From Streptomyces roseofulvus (lineage in GTDB: Bacteria; Actinomycetota; Actinomycetes; Streptomycetales; Streptomycetaceae): 64,000 nucleotides of DNA. Position numbers and translations under genes: made by a program. Below the pieces are notes generated by a model, which was not told the DNA's origin, searched no databases, and saw only the letters and a list, made by a program, of their open reading frames with translations. This document shows, in pieces, positions 53,663 to 62,606 of this stretch (positions are counted from its first letter, which is position 1; each line of letters begins with the position of its first letter). Where the stretch lies: contig NZ_BAAAWE010000001.1 of the NCBI RefSeq assembly GCF_039534915.1, positions 2,790,001 to 2,854,000 of the forward strand, written 5' to 3'.

Positions 53663-55186
53663 TCAGCGGCTCAGCGCCGCGCGGAGATCCGGGGCCGAGG
53701 CCCGCTCCCACGCGGCCGGCAGCTCGCGCTCCTGCGCGGCCGCGGCCGCCTCCTGCCGCGCGTGGAGGACGCCCCAGGTGAAGGAGGGTTCGCCGGCCTC
53801 CTCGGCCTCGGCGGCGAGGTCGCGCAGGGCGGCGCGGGCGACGACGGCGTCCTGGTGGTCGCCGAGGAGGCTCTGGACGGCCTTCATCCTTTTGGAGAAC
53901 CGTTTCGCGGGCTTGCCGAGGGCCGGTACGGCGGCGTCGGCGGCGTACCGGGCCCGCTTGGCGGCCTTGCGGGCCTCGTGGAGGGCGAGGTCCCGGTCGT
54001 GGCCCGGGTCGAGGTCGAGGGCGGGGCCGATCCGGTCGGCGAGCCGCCGGTAGTCGCGCCGGATCGCCTTCGGCAGTTGCTGGGCGGCCTTCTTCCGGGC
54101 GCCCGGCTTCAGCGGCGGCTCGGCGAGGAGGCGGTCGAGGGCGTCGAGGAGGGCGAGGTGGCGGGGCGAGTCGAGGGCGTCGAGCGCGCGGCGGCGGGTG
54201 CCGGTGGAGCGGGTCCGGTCCCAGGTGCGCAGCCGGCCGCGGACCGGGCCGTGGAGCTGTTCGCGGTCGAGCCCGTCGAGGGCCTCGGCCAGGCGGGCGG
54301 CCAGGACCTCCTGGTCGCGGGCGTGGCCGAGCTCGCCGGCGAGCCATTTCAGCTCGGCGCCGATCGGGTCGGTGACCTCCCGGTCGAGGACCTTGCGGTA
54401 GGTCTTGAAGGCGCTGCGGAGCCGCCGGCAGGCGACCCGGAGCTGGTGGACGGCGTCGGGCAGGTCGCGGCGGACGGCGGGGTCGAGGCGGACGAGGGCG
54501 TCGGCCTGTTCGCGTACGTACGCGAGGACGGCGGCGCCCGCCGTGCCGTCGCCGTCCGGTTCGGCCCGGTGCCGGGGCTCGGGGGCGAGGCCCGTCTCGT
54601 CGAGGGCGCGGGCCAGCTTGGAGGGGGCGTCGGAGGGGTGGACGCCGGCCTTCCGGAGGCGTTTCTCGACGGCGTCGAGGACCGCCGGGTCGGCGTCGTC
54701 CGCGAGCTCGACCTCGATCTCGGTCCAGGCGGCGGTCCCGTCGCCGCCGAGGAGCCGGTCGGCGTGGACGGTGTCCACGGAGACCTCGGCGAGGATCGCG
54801 CCGTCCTCGTCCCTGAGGTGGCGCACGTCGCGGGAGGAGCGGAGGCGGACGACGGGGACGACTCCGGCGTGGCGGACGCGGGAGCGCAGCAGCCGCTCCA
54901 GGGAGGGCGGGAGCGTCTCCGTGAGCGGGGCCCTGATCTCGTCGCGGACGCCGACGGCGACCGGGAACTTGAGGTGCCAGCCGGCGTCCGCGCCGCCGGT
55001 GCGGCGCCGCAGGGTGAGGGAGTCGGCGGCGAGCCGCAGGTCGGCGGTGTCGTAGTAGACGGCGTCGAGGTCCGTGACGCCCTCGGTCGTCACGGACGCG
55101 ACTCCGGCCGCGCGGGTGAGGTCCGGCAGCCGGGTCTCCGTGGTGGCTTCGTACTTCCGCTCGATCTCGCGCTTGGTCTCGGCCAT
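53663..55186 (-). CDS. CYTH and CHAD domain-containing protein
   Basis: 507 residues. Residues 1-200 form a CYTH (triphosphate tunnel) domain with the ExExK-type signature in KREIERKYEA and the acidic-basic strands LTLRRRTG, WTEIEVELAD. Residues about 225-500 form a CHAD helical domain rich in conserved His and basic residues (AVHQLRVACRRLRSAFKTYR, LHEARKAAKRARYAADA). CYTH enzymes act on triphosphates, and CHAD binds inorganic polyphosphate, so the fusion probably localises to or acts on polyphosphate granules. It sits between the radical SAM gene and rodA without visible coupling. It could be a triphosphatase; the metal-binding acidic residues appear present. Confidence 0.93.
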   Translation of the reverse strand: MAETKREIERKYEATTETRLPDLTRAAGVASVTTEGVTDLDAVYYDTADLRLAADSLTLRRRTGGADAGWHLKFPVAVGVRDEIRAPLTETLPPSLERLLRSRVRHAGVVPVVRLRSSRDVRHLRDEDGAILAEVSVDTVHADRLLGGDGTAAWTEIEVELADDADPAVLDAVEKRLRKAGVHPSDAPSKLARALDETGLAPEPRHRAEPDGDGTAGAAVLAYVREQADALVRLDPAVRRDLPDAVHQLRVACRRLRSAFKTYRKVLDREVTDPIGAELKWLAGELGHARDQEVLAARLAEALDGLDREQLHGPVRGRLRTWDRTRSTGTRRRALDALDSPRHLALLDALDRLLAEPPLKPGARKKAAQQLPKAIRRDYRRLADRIGPALDLDPGHDRDLALHEARKAAKRARYAADAAVPALGKPAKRFSKRMKAVQSLLGDHQDAVVARAALRDLAAEAEEAGEPSFTWGVLHARQEAAAAAQERELPAAWERASAPDLRAALSR

Positions 55187-55251
55187 ATGTCGAATCTAAC
55201 CGCCGGAGCCGTCCGCCATACGTCGAATCCCGCCACCGGAGCGGCCGGGCG

Positions 55252-56451
55252 TCAGGCGGTCATCGGCCGTTGCACCCGGATCGACTGGAGGAGTCCGACG
55301 GCGACCCAGACGGCGAACATGGAGGAGCCGCCGTAGGAGACGAAGGGCAGCGGGAGGCCGGCGACGGGCATGATGCCGAGGTTCATGCCGATGTTCTCGA
55401 AGGCCTGGAAGGCGAACCAGGCGATGATGCCGGCGGCGACGATGGTGCCGTAGAGCTCCGTTGTCTCGCGGGCGATCCGGCAGGCCCGCCAGAGGACGAT
55501 GCCGAGCAGCAGCAGGATGAAGCCGGAGCCGACGAAGCCCAGCTCCTCGCCGGCGACGGTGAAGACGAAGTCGGTCTGCTGTTCGGGGACGAACTGGCCG
55601 CTGGTCTGGTGGCCGTTGAAGAGGCCGGCGCCGTAGAGGCCGCCGGAGCCGATGGCGATGCGGGCCTGGTTGGTGTTGTAGCCGACGCCGGACGGGTCGA
55701 GGTCCGGGTTGGCGAAGGCGGCGAAGCGGTTGATCTGGTACTCGTCGAGCATGCCGAGGGTGGTGACGAGGACCGCGCCGGCGATGCCGGAGCCGATGAG
55801 GCCGAGGACCCAGCGGTTGGAGGCGCCGGAGGCGAGCAGGACGCCGAGCACGATCACGATCATCACCATGACCGAGCCCAGGTCGGGCATGAGCATGACG
55901 ATGCCCATGGGGAGGGCGGCGAGCACCAGGGCCTTGGCGACGGTGCCGTGGTCCGGGTGGAGCTGGTCGCCGGCGTCCACCTTCGAGGCCAGCAGCATCG
56001 CCATCACCAGGATGATGGTGATCTTCACGAACTCGCTGGGTTGGAGCGAGAACCCGCCGCCGATCACGATCCACGCGTGGGCGCCGTTGATGGTGGCGCC
56101 GAGCGGGGTGAGGACGGCGAGGATCAGCACGATCGACAGGCCGTAGAGGACCGGGACGGCCCCGCGCAGGGTGCGGTGGCCGAGCCAGACCGTGCCGATC
56201 ATCAGCGCCACGCCGATGCCGGTGTTGAGCAGGTGCCGGAAGAGGAAGTAGTACGGGTCGCCCTGGTTCAGCTCGGTGCGGCCCCGGGTCGCCGACCAGA
56301 CCAGCAGCGAGCCGATCAGGGAGAGCGCCAGCGCCGACAGCAGGATCGGCCAGTCGAGCCGGCGCAGCACCGAGTCGCGGGCGGTCAGCCGGGCGACGGC
56401 GCCGCGCTCGGGGGCGTACCGGGAGACCGAGAAGCTGGTCCGTGTCGTCAT
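55252..56451 (-). CDS. rodA: RodA-type peptidoglycan glycosyltransferase (SEDS protein)
   Basis: 399 residues with about ten membrane segments. SEDS proteins polymerise lipid II into glycan strands. The family motif WSATRGRTELNQGDPYYF, the Gly-rich TINGAHAWIVIGGGFSLQPS with the PSEFVK core and the late FVFTVAGEELGFVGSGF are all present. It lies three bases from the PBP2 gene, forming the usual polymerase-transpeptidase pair. In S. coelicolor the gene is called sfr and belongs to the mre cluster that builds the spore wall rather than driving vegetative tip growth. Confidence 0.95.
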   Translation of the reverse strand: MTTRTSFSVSRYAPERGAVARLTARDSVLRRLDWPILLSALALSLIGSLLVWSATRGRTELNQGDPYYFLFRHLLNTGIGVALMIGTVWLGHRTLRGAVPVLYGLSIVLILAVLTPLGATINGAHAWIVIGGGFSLQPSEFVKITIILVMAMLLASKVDAGDQLHPDHGTVAKALVLAALPMGIVMLMPDLGSVMVMIVIVLGVLLASGASNRWVLGLIGSGIAGAVLVTTLGMLDEYQINRFAAFANPDLDPSGVGYNTNQARIAIGSGGLYGAGLFNGHQTSGQFVPEQQTDFVFTVAGEELGFVGSGFILLLLGIVLWRACRIARETTELYGTIVAAGIIAWFAFQAFENIGMNLGIMPVAGLPLPFVSYGGSSMFAVWVAVGLLQSIRVQRPMTA

Positions 56452-56454
56452 GGG

Positions 56455-58644
56455 TCAGTCCCTCCTGTGGGGAGGCGGGCCCGCGAGCGGCGGCACGGCG
56501 CCGTCCGGTCCGGCCGGGTCGACCAGCTGGGACTTCGGGTCGTACGGCTTGACCGCCGGCGCGTCGATGGTGCCGTCGGCGTTGACCTTCGGCAGCGTCT
56601 TCTGCGGCTTCGGCAGCAGGGCGCGCTTGAGGTCCTGGTTGCCCGCGTCGTCGAGGCCGTAGAGGGCGTCGTAGATGTTGCGGACGGCGGGGCCGGAGGC
56701 GCCGGAGCCGGTGCCGCCCTGGGAGATGGTCATGACGATGGTGAAGTCGTCGGTGTAGGTGGCGAGCCAGGAGGTGGTCTGCTTGCCGTAGACCTGGGCG
56801 GTGCCGGTCTTGGCGCGCATCGGGATCTTGTCCTGGGGCCAGCCGCCGAAGCGCCAGGCGGCGGTGCCGCCGGGCTCGACGACCGAGCGCAGGCCCTTGT
56901 CGAGGTCGCGGATGGTCTCCTGGCCGACCGGCAGCCTGCCGTGCGCCTTGGGCTTGATCTCGCGGACCTGCTTGCCGTCGGGGCTGATGACGGCCTTGCC
57001 GACGGTGGGGTCGTAGAGGGTGCCGCCGTTGCTGATGGCGGCGTAGATGGTGGCCATCTGGATGGGGGTGACGAGGACGTCGCCCTGTCCGATGGCGAAG
57101 TTGATGCTGTCGTACGCCTTCAGCTGGTTGCCTTCGAGGCAGTTCTCGTACGCGATCTGCTCGACGTAGCTGCCGCCCTTCTTGCCCTGCTTGCACCAGG
57201 CGTCCTTGTTGGCCTCCCAGAACGCCTGCTTCCACTGGCGGTCCGGGATGCGGCCCTTGACCTCGTTGGGCAGGTCGATGCCGGTCTCCGAGCCGAGGCC
57301 GAAGTCGCGGGCGGTCACGTAGAACCAGTCCTTGGCGTCCTTGTTCGCGGTGATGCCGCCGTCCTTCTGCCACTCCTTGTGGCCGAGGGCGTAGAAGACG
57401 GTGTTGCAGGAGTACTTGAGGGCGTCTCCGAGGGTGATGGGGCCGTGCCCCTGGGACTCGAAGTTGGCGAAGCTGCGGCTGCCGAGGCTGTAGGAGGCGC
57501 TGCAGTTGTACCTGTCGTTGAAGTCGTAGCCGGCCCGGACGGCGGCGCTCGCGGAGATCACCTTGAAGATGGAGCCGGCCGGGGCCTGGCCCTGGATGCC
57601 GCGGTTGAGCAGCGGGTAGTTGGACTTCTTGCTGGTGAGGGCGGCGTAGTCGGTGGCGGAGATGCCGCCGATCCACACGTTGGGGTCGTAGTCGGGCTGG
57701 GAGGCCATGGCGACGACCCGTCCGGTCTTGGTCTCCATGACGACGACGGCGCCGGAGTCGGCCTCGTACTTGCGGCCGGTGATCTTGTCGGTCTCGTTGC
57801 GGACCGTCTTCATGGCCTGCGCGAGCTCGTACTCGGCGACGGCCTGCACGCGGGCGTCGATGCTGGTGACGAGGGTGGAACCGGCCACGCCCGGGTCGGA
57901 CTTGGTCTGGCCCATCACGCGCCCGAGGTTGTCGACCTCGTACCGGGTCACGCCGGCCTTGCCGCGCAGCTCCTTGTCGTAGGTGCGCTCGATGCCGGAG
58001 CGGCCGACCTGGTCGGAGCGGAGGAACGGCGAGTCGGTGTCCTTGGCCTTGGTGATCTCGTCGTCGGTGACCGGCGAGAGGTAGCCGAGCACCTGGGCGG
58101 TACGGGCCTTGCCGGGGGCGGGGTAGCGGCGGACGGCGGTGAGCTCGGCGGTGATGCCGGGGAAGTCCTCGGTGCTCTCCCGGATGGTGAGCGCCTGCTG
58201 GACGGTGGCCTCGTCCGTGACCGGGATCGGCTGGTAGGGCGAGCCGTTCCAGCACGGCTTGGGCGTCTTGGAGTCGCAGAGCCGGATCTTGTTGGCGACG
58301 TCCTCGGGCTTCATGTTCAGGACGCCGGCCAGCCGGGTGAGGACGGCCTTGCCGTCGTCCTTCATCTTCATCAGCTCGGTGCGCGAGGCGGAGACCACGA
58401 GCCGGGTCTCGTTGTCGGCGAGCGGGACGCCGCGGGCGTCGAGGATGGAGCCGCGGACGGCCGGCGTGACGACCTGCTGGATGTTGTTGCTCTTGGCCTC
58501 GTCGGCGTACTCCTTGCCGTTGCGGATCTGGAGGTACCAGAGCCGGCCGCCCAGGGTGAGCAGCAGCGAGAAGACGAGGACCTGGATGACGACGAGCCGG
58601 GTCTGGACCCGGGGGGTCCTTCCGGTCTCGGGGATGTTGCTCAT
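56455..58644 (-). CDS. mrdA: Penicillin-binding protein 2 (class B transpeptidase)
   Basis: 729 residues. Cross-links peptidoglycan with RodA. There is one N-terminal membrane helix (VVIQVLVFSLLLTLGGRLWY), a dimerisation/pedestal domain, then the transpeptidase with SxxK in PAGSIFKVISA near residue 357, SxN in KYSCNTVFYA and KTG in RAKTGTAQVYG near 612. All three catalytic motifs are intact. The C-terminal 80 residues are a Pro-rich tail not found in E. coli PBP2. Upstream mreD is 19 bases away, so all are in one operon. Confidence 0.95.
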   Translation of the reverse strand: MSNIPETGRTPRVQTRLVVIQVLVFSLLLTLGGRLWYLQIRNGKEYADEAKSNNIQQVVTPAVRGSILDARGVPLADNETRLVVSASRTELMKMKDDGKAVLTRLAGVLNMKPEDVANKIRLCDSKTPKPCWNGSPYQPIPVTDEATVQQALTIRESTEDFPGITAELTAVRRYPAPGKARTAQVLGYLSPVTDDEITKAKDTDSPFLRSDQVGRSGIERTYDKELRGKAGVTRYEVDNLGRVMGQTKSDPGVAGSTLVTSIDARVQAVAEYELAQAMKTVRNETDKITGRKYEADSGAVVVMETKTGRVVAMASQPDYDPNVWIGGISATDYAALTSKKSNYPLLNRGIQGQAPAGSIFKVISASAAVRAGYDFNDRYNCSASYSLGSRSFANFESQGHGPITLGDALKYSCNTVFYALGHKEWQKDGGITANKDAKDWFYVTARDFGLGSETGIDLPNEVKGRIPDRQWKQAFWEANKDAWCKQGKKGGSYVEQIAYENCLEGNQLKAYDSINFAIGQGDVLVTPIQMATIYAAISNGGTLYDPTVGKAVISPDGKQVREIKPKAHGRLPVGQETIRDLDKGLRSVVEPGGTAAWRFGGWPQDKIPMRAKTGTAQVYGKQTTSWLATYTDDFTIVMTISQGGTGSGASGPAVRNIYDALYGLDDAGNQDLKRALLPKPQKTLPKVNADGTIDAPAVKPYDPKSQLVDPAGPDGAVPPLAGPPPHRRD

Positions 58645-58663
58645 GCTGCCGGTGCCCCCTCGG

Positions 58664-59332
58664 TCACAGTCGCTTGACTCCCTTGATCCGTCCGGCGCGG
58701 GTGGCGCGGGTACGGGCGGCCTTGACGCGCAGGCCGCCGCGCTGGGTTCCGATCCTCAGGCCGGTGCCGGAGGAGAGCCAGCCGGAGGCGACGTCGCCGG
58801 CGCCCGCCCCCGTGGCGTCGGCGACCGGGTCGTTCTCGGCCCGCCGGGCCAGGGCCATGACGAGCGGCACCGTGAAGGGGGCCAGCAGCAGGTCGTAGAC
58901 GACGGCGGTGAAGATCAGGGAGCCGAGGCCGACGTGGCGGGCGGCGGTGTCGCCGACGAGGGCGCCGACGCCGGCGTAGAGCAGGGTGGAGCCGACGGCG
59001 GCGCCGAATACGGCGGCCATGGGGCCGATCGCCGAGGTGAAGCGGCCGTTCTCGGGCCGGGCGAGGCCGACGAGGTAGCCGACGACGCAGAGCACCAGGG
59101 CGTAGCGGCCGGCGGCGTGGTCGGCGGGCGGGGCCAGGTCGGCGAGGAGGCCGGCCGAGAAGCCGACGAGCGAGCCGGTGACGGGGCCGTGCACGAGGGC
59201 GAGGGCGATGACGGTGAGCAGGACGAGGTCGGGGACGGCGCCGGGGAGCTGGAGCCGGGCGAGGACGGAGACCTGGACCACGAGGGCGACCACGATCAGG
59301 GTCGCGGAGAGGAGGATGCGGTTGAACTTCAC
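58664..59332 (-). CDS. mreD: Rod shape-determining membrane protein MreD
   Basis: 222 residues with five or six membrane segments (RILLSATLIVVALVVQVSVL at the N-terminus). The last 45 residues are basic and cytoplasmic. MreD joins MreC and PBP2 at the membrane. Its ATG overlaps the mreC stop by four bases. The family is weakly conserved; identification rests on position between mreC and the PBP2 gene and on topology. Confidence 0.92.
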   Translation of the reverse strand: MKFNRILLSATLIVVALVVQVSVLARLQLPGAVPDLVLLTVIALALVHGPVTGSLVGFSAGLLADLAPPADHAAGRYALVLCVVGYLVGLARPENGRFTSAIGPMAAVFGAAVGSTLLYAGVGALVGDTAARHVGLGSLIFTAVVYDLLLAPFTVPLVMALARRAENDPVADATGAGAGDVASGWLSSGTGLRIGTQRGGLRVKAARTRATRAGRIKGVKRL

Positions 59333-60423
59333 GGTGTCGCGTCCCCCTGGTCGTCCGGGTTCTGTTCCTGGTTCTGCGCCTGGTCCGGTACGGGGTCCTG
59401 CGCCTGGTCCTGTCCGGCCTGCTGGTCCTGCGCCTGGTCCTGTCCGGCCCGCTGGTCCTGCGCCTGGTCTTGGAGCGGCTGTTCGGCCTTCTCCCCCTGG
59501 GCCTGCTCGCCCTCGGCCGGCGGCTTCGCGGTGACCGTGACGGTGACGGTCGGCGCGGGCTTGGGCTTCTGCGGCAGCACCGTGTCGCGCGGGTCGGAGC
59601 GGGGCGCCTGGACGACGACGCCGACGATGTCGAGCTTGCTGAAGCCGACGTACGGGCGGACGTAGACGTTGCGGGTCAGGCCGCCGCCCATCGGGTCGAC
59701 GCGGATGATCTCGCCGACGGGCACACCGGGCACGAAGGGCCGGTCGCCGGCCGAGCCGAAGGTGACGAGGCGGTCGCCCGGCTTCACCTTGGCCTTGCCG
59801 TTGAGGAGCTGGACGAGGAGCGGGCGGTCGCCCTGGCCGGTGGCGAAGCCGAGTTCGTCGGTCTTCTCCATGCGGGTGCCGACGGTGAAGTCGGGGTCGT
59901 TGGCGAGCAGGACCGTGGAGGTCGACGGGCCGACGGTGGTGACCCGGCCGACGAGCCCGGCGCCGTTGAGGACGGTCATGTCGCGCTGGATGCCGTCGCG
60001 GGCGCCGACGTCGATGGTGACGGTCCAGGAGAAGCCCTGGGCCGACCCTATGGCGATGACCTGGGCGCCCTTGATGCCGTACTGGCCGGCGCCGGCGGTC
60101 TTGAGGAGGGAGTCGAGTTCGCGCAGCCGGTTGCGGTTGCGGTCGTCGCTGCCGAGCTCGGCCTTGAGCGCGGCGTTCTCCTTCTCCAGGGCGGCGATCC
60201 GGTTGTGCCGCTCGCCTGAGTCGCGGACGGCGCCTATGGCGTTGCCGATCGGGTCGACGGCCGCCGCGACGCCGTTCTCGACCGGGCCGAAGACGGCGGC
60301 GGCGGCCTGCCGGGCGCCGTCGACCGGCGACTCCTGGCCGCCGCGGATGTCCACCGTGATCAGCGCGAACGCGACGGCGACCAGCAGCACCAGCAGCAGC
60401 CGGCTCTCTCGTGTGTCCCTCAC
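59329..60423 (-). CDS. mreC: Rod shape-determining protein MreC
   Basis: About 364 residues, GTG start (VRDTRESRLLLVLLVAVAFA). One membrane helix at residues 8-26, a coiled coil about 60-100 (RIAALEKENAALKAELG), then the paired beta-barrel domains with GFSWTVTIDVGARDGIQRDM, the conserved LVGRVTTVGPSTSTVLLA and GDRLVTFGSAGDRPF. The end is an unusual Gln/Asp/Ala-rich tail with tandem QDQAQDQ units. MreC organises the wall synthases outside the membrane. The start is preceded by no strong Shine-Dalgarno sequence. It lies 76 bases downstream of mreB. Confidence 0.92.
   Translation of the reverse strand: MRDTRESRLLLVLLVAVAFALITVDIRGGQESPVDGARQAAAAVFGPVENGVAAAVDPIGNAIGAVRDSGERHNRIAALEKENAALKAELGSDDRNRNRLRELDSLLKTAGAGQYGIKGAQVIAIGSAQGFSWTVTIDVGARDGIQRDMTVLNGAGLVGRVTTVGPSTSTVLLANDPDFTVGTRMEKTDELGFATGQGDRPLLVQLLNGKAKVKPGDRLVTFGSAGDRPFVPGVPVGEIIRVDPMGGGLTRNVYVRPYVGFSKLDIVGVVVQAPRSDPRDTVLPQKPKPAPTVTVTVTAKPPAEGEQAQGEKAEQPLQDQAQDQRAGQDQAQDQQAGQDQAQDPVPDQAQNQEQNPDDQGDATP
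59395..59470 (-). repeat. 30-base coding tandem repeat in the mreC tail
   Basis: The unit starting cgcctggtcc recurs at 59401, 59431 and 59461 with period 30 and one or two base differences. It encodes the repeated QDQAQDQ-x-AG decapeptide of the MreC C-terminus. Confidence 0.85.
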
Positions 60424-60499
60424 GTGCGGCGGCCGTGCCCTTCCTCGTGGTTCGTTGTGCAGATGTTCGTACCGTACGGGCTTCCGCCCGGCCGACGGG

Positions 60500-61519
60500 T
60501 CAGCGGCGCGGCTGGGCGTCCAGGACCTGCTGGAGCGCCTCGAACTCCTCGACGCACTTGCCGGAGCCGAGGGCGACGGAGTCGAGCGGGTCCTCGGCGA
60601 TGTGGATCGGCATGCCGGTCTCGCGGCGCAGCCGTTCGTCGAGGCCGCGCAGCAGGGCGCCGCCACCCGTGAGAACGATGCCGCGGTCCATCACGTCACC
60701 GGAGAGCTCCGGCGGGCACTTGTCGAGGGTGGTCTTCACGGCGTCGACGATCGCGTTGACCGGCTCCTCGATCGCCTTGCGGACCTCGGCGGCCGAGATG
60801 ACGACGGTCTTGGGCAGACCGGAGACGAGGTCGCGGCCGCGGATCTCGGTGTGCTCGTCCTGCTCCAGGTCGTAGGCCGAACCGATGGTGATCTTGATCT
60901 GTTCGGCGGTGCGCTCACCGAGGAGGAGCGAGTACTCCTTCTTGATGTGCTGGATGATCGCGTTGTCCAGCTCGTCGCCGGCCACCCGGATGGACTGTGC
61001 CGTGACGATTCCTCCGAGGGAGATCACCGCGACCTCGGTGGTGCCGCCGCCGATGTCGACGACCATGTTGCCGGTGGCCTCGTGGACGGGGAGGCCGGAG
61101 CCGATGGCGGCGGCCATGGGCTCCTCGATGATGTGCACCTGGCGGGCGCCGGCCTGGGTGGACGCCTCGATGACGGCGCGGCGCTCGACTCCGGTGATGC
61201 CGGAGGGCACGCAGACCACGACCCGGGGGCGCGCCAGGTAGCGCCGCTTGTGAATCTTGAGGATGAAGTAGCGGAGCATCCGCTCGGTGATCTCGAAGTC
61301 GGCGATGACGCCGTCCTTCAGCGGGCGGACGGCGACGATGTTGCCGGGGGTCCTGCCGATCATCTTCTTCGCCTCGGCACCCACCGCGAGGATCCCGCCG
61401 GTGTTGGTGTTGATCGCGACGACGGACGGCTCGTTGAGGACGATGCCTCGACCCCTGACGTACACCAGCGTGTTGGCGGTCCCGAGGTCGACAGCCATGT
61501 CACGGCCGATGAACGACAT
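60500..61519 (-). CDS. mreB: Actin-like cell-shape protein MreB
   Basis: 339 residues from [13 protein letters not shown], chosen because AAGGGG lies six bases upstream; an ATG seven codons earlier (MGNKGNF) lacks such a site. ATPase motifs are [11 protein letters not shown] (phosphate 1), [13 protein letters not shown] (phosphate 2) and [12 protein letters not shown] (adenosine). It forms filaments under the membrane; in Streptomyces it is needed for spore wall rather than for hyphal growth. First gene of mreB-mreC-mreD-mrdA-rodA. TAGTAC at 61620-61615 may be a -10 box about 100 bases upstream. Confidence 0.97.
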   Translation of the reverse strand: MSFIGRDMAVDLGTANTLVYVRGRGIVLNEPSVVAINTNTGGILAVGAEAKKMIGRTPGNIVAVRPLKDGVIADFEITERMLRYFILKIHKRRYLARPRVVVCVPSGITGVERRAVIEASTQAGARQVHIIEEPMAAAIGSGLPVHEATGNMVVDIGGGTTEVAVISLGGIVTAQSIRVAGDELDNAIIQHIKKEYSLLLGERTAEQIKITIGSAYDLEQDEHTEIRGRDLVSGLPKTVVISAAEVRKAIEEPVNAIVDAVKTTLDKCPPELSGDVMDRGIVLTGGGALLRGLDERLRRETGMPIHIAEDPLDSVALGSGKCVEEFEALQQVLDAQPRR

Positions 61520-61751
61520 GAAGTTCCCCTTGTTTCCCATGGCTGAGGGTGGTGCGGCGAAGAGTTTTCATCGTAGTGCCGCTCACGCGGATGGCGCGCG
61601 CTGGTCCACCTCTGTACTAGGTGACGGTAGGTTGCGGCGATCCGTTCCCGGGATTGGCGTTCATATGCCTGGGGGCGGCCGAATTCCTTCGGTCGCCCCA
61701 CATCTGGCTGCCGTTCGACTGACGGTGGGTCAGCGGCGGGTCATACGAGGG

Positions 61752-62165
61752 TCACGCGAGACCGGGGAAGAAGATCTTCAGCTCGCGCGCGGCGGACTCC
61801 TCCGAGTCCGAGGCGTGGATGAGGTTCTCGCGGACGATGGTGCCGTAGTCGCCGCGGATGGAGCCCGGAGCGGCGGCGATCGGGTCGGTCGGGCCGGCCA
61901 GCTGGCGGACGCCCTCGATGACCCGCTCGCCCTCGACGACGAGCGCGACGACCGGACCGGAGGACATGAAGCCCATCAGCGGCTCGTAGAAGGGCTTGCC
62001 CTTGTGCTCGCCGTAGTGCTGCTCCAGCGTCTCCTGGTCCAGCTCGCGCAGCTCCAGGGCCGCGAGGGTCCAGCCGGCCTTGCGCTCGATGCGGCCGATG
62101 ATCTCGCCGACGAGGCCGCGGCGGACCGCGTCGGGCTTGAGCAGGACGAGCGTGCGCTGGCTCAC
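61752..62165 (-). CDS. ndk: Nucleoside diphosphate kinase
   Basis: 137 residues, the standard length, GTG start (VSQRTLVLLKPDAVRRGLVG) with GAAGGAG eight bases upstream. The catalytic His117 lies in ENLIHASDSEESA. It balances nucleoside triphosphates by passing the gamma phosphate through the His. Upstream is a DUF4233 gene and folC on the same strand. Confidence 0.98.
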   Translation of the reverse strand: MSQRTLVLLKPDAVRRGLVGEIIGRIERKAGWTLAALELRELDQETLEQHYGEHKGKPFYEPLMGFMSSGPVVALVVEGERVIEGVRQLAGPTDPIAAAPGSIRGDYGTIVRENLIHASDSEESAARELKIFFPGLA

Positions 62166-62230
62166 GGGGGGAACTCCTTCGGGAAAAGATGTGCGGGCCT
62201 CTGAATCTACAGGGCCCGCACCGCTTCCCG

Positions 62231-62599
62231 TCACGCAGCGTCAGGCCCTGCGGAGCCCTGGGCCGCGCCGTTCGAGGCGGCCCAGCGGGCCTTGATCTCG
62301 TCCACCTTGCGCCCGTAGTGCACCGAGCACCACCACAGCACGGCGAAGACGGCCCCGAGGAAGAACATGACGGGGACGAAGAAGCCGCTGAGGATCAGCC
62401 CGATCTGGAGGGCCCAGCCGAGCTGGACACCACCGGGACGGGTGATCATCCCGCAGAGCAGCACGGACAGGACCATCGCGACGCCGCACACCCACCACAC
62501 GGTGGAGGTGGTGAGCGAGTCGTCCTTCATGGCGACGAGACCGGCGAAGCCGATGACGAAGAACTCGCCGATGAGGGTGGAGGAACAGAGCGTGCGCAT
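62231..62599 (-). CDS. DUF4233 membrane protein
   Basis: 122 residues with four membrane segments (LIGEFFVIGFAGLVAM, STVWWVCGVAMVLSVLLCGM, LGWALQIGLILSGFFVPVMF, GAVFAVLWWCSVHYGR) and a short cytoplasmic tail. This family of unknown function is regularly located directly after folC in actinobacteria, as here, seven bases apart, so the two should be co-transcribed. No folate link is visible in the sequence. Confidence 0.92.
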   Translation of the reverse strand: MRTLCSSTLIGEFFVIGFAGLVAMKDDSLTTSTVWWVCGVAMVLSVLLCGMITRPGGVQLGWALQIGLILSGFFVPVMFFLGAVFAVLWWCSVHYGRKVDEIKARWAASNGAAQGSAGPDAA

Positions 62600-62606
62600 G
62601 TCCGGG

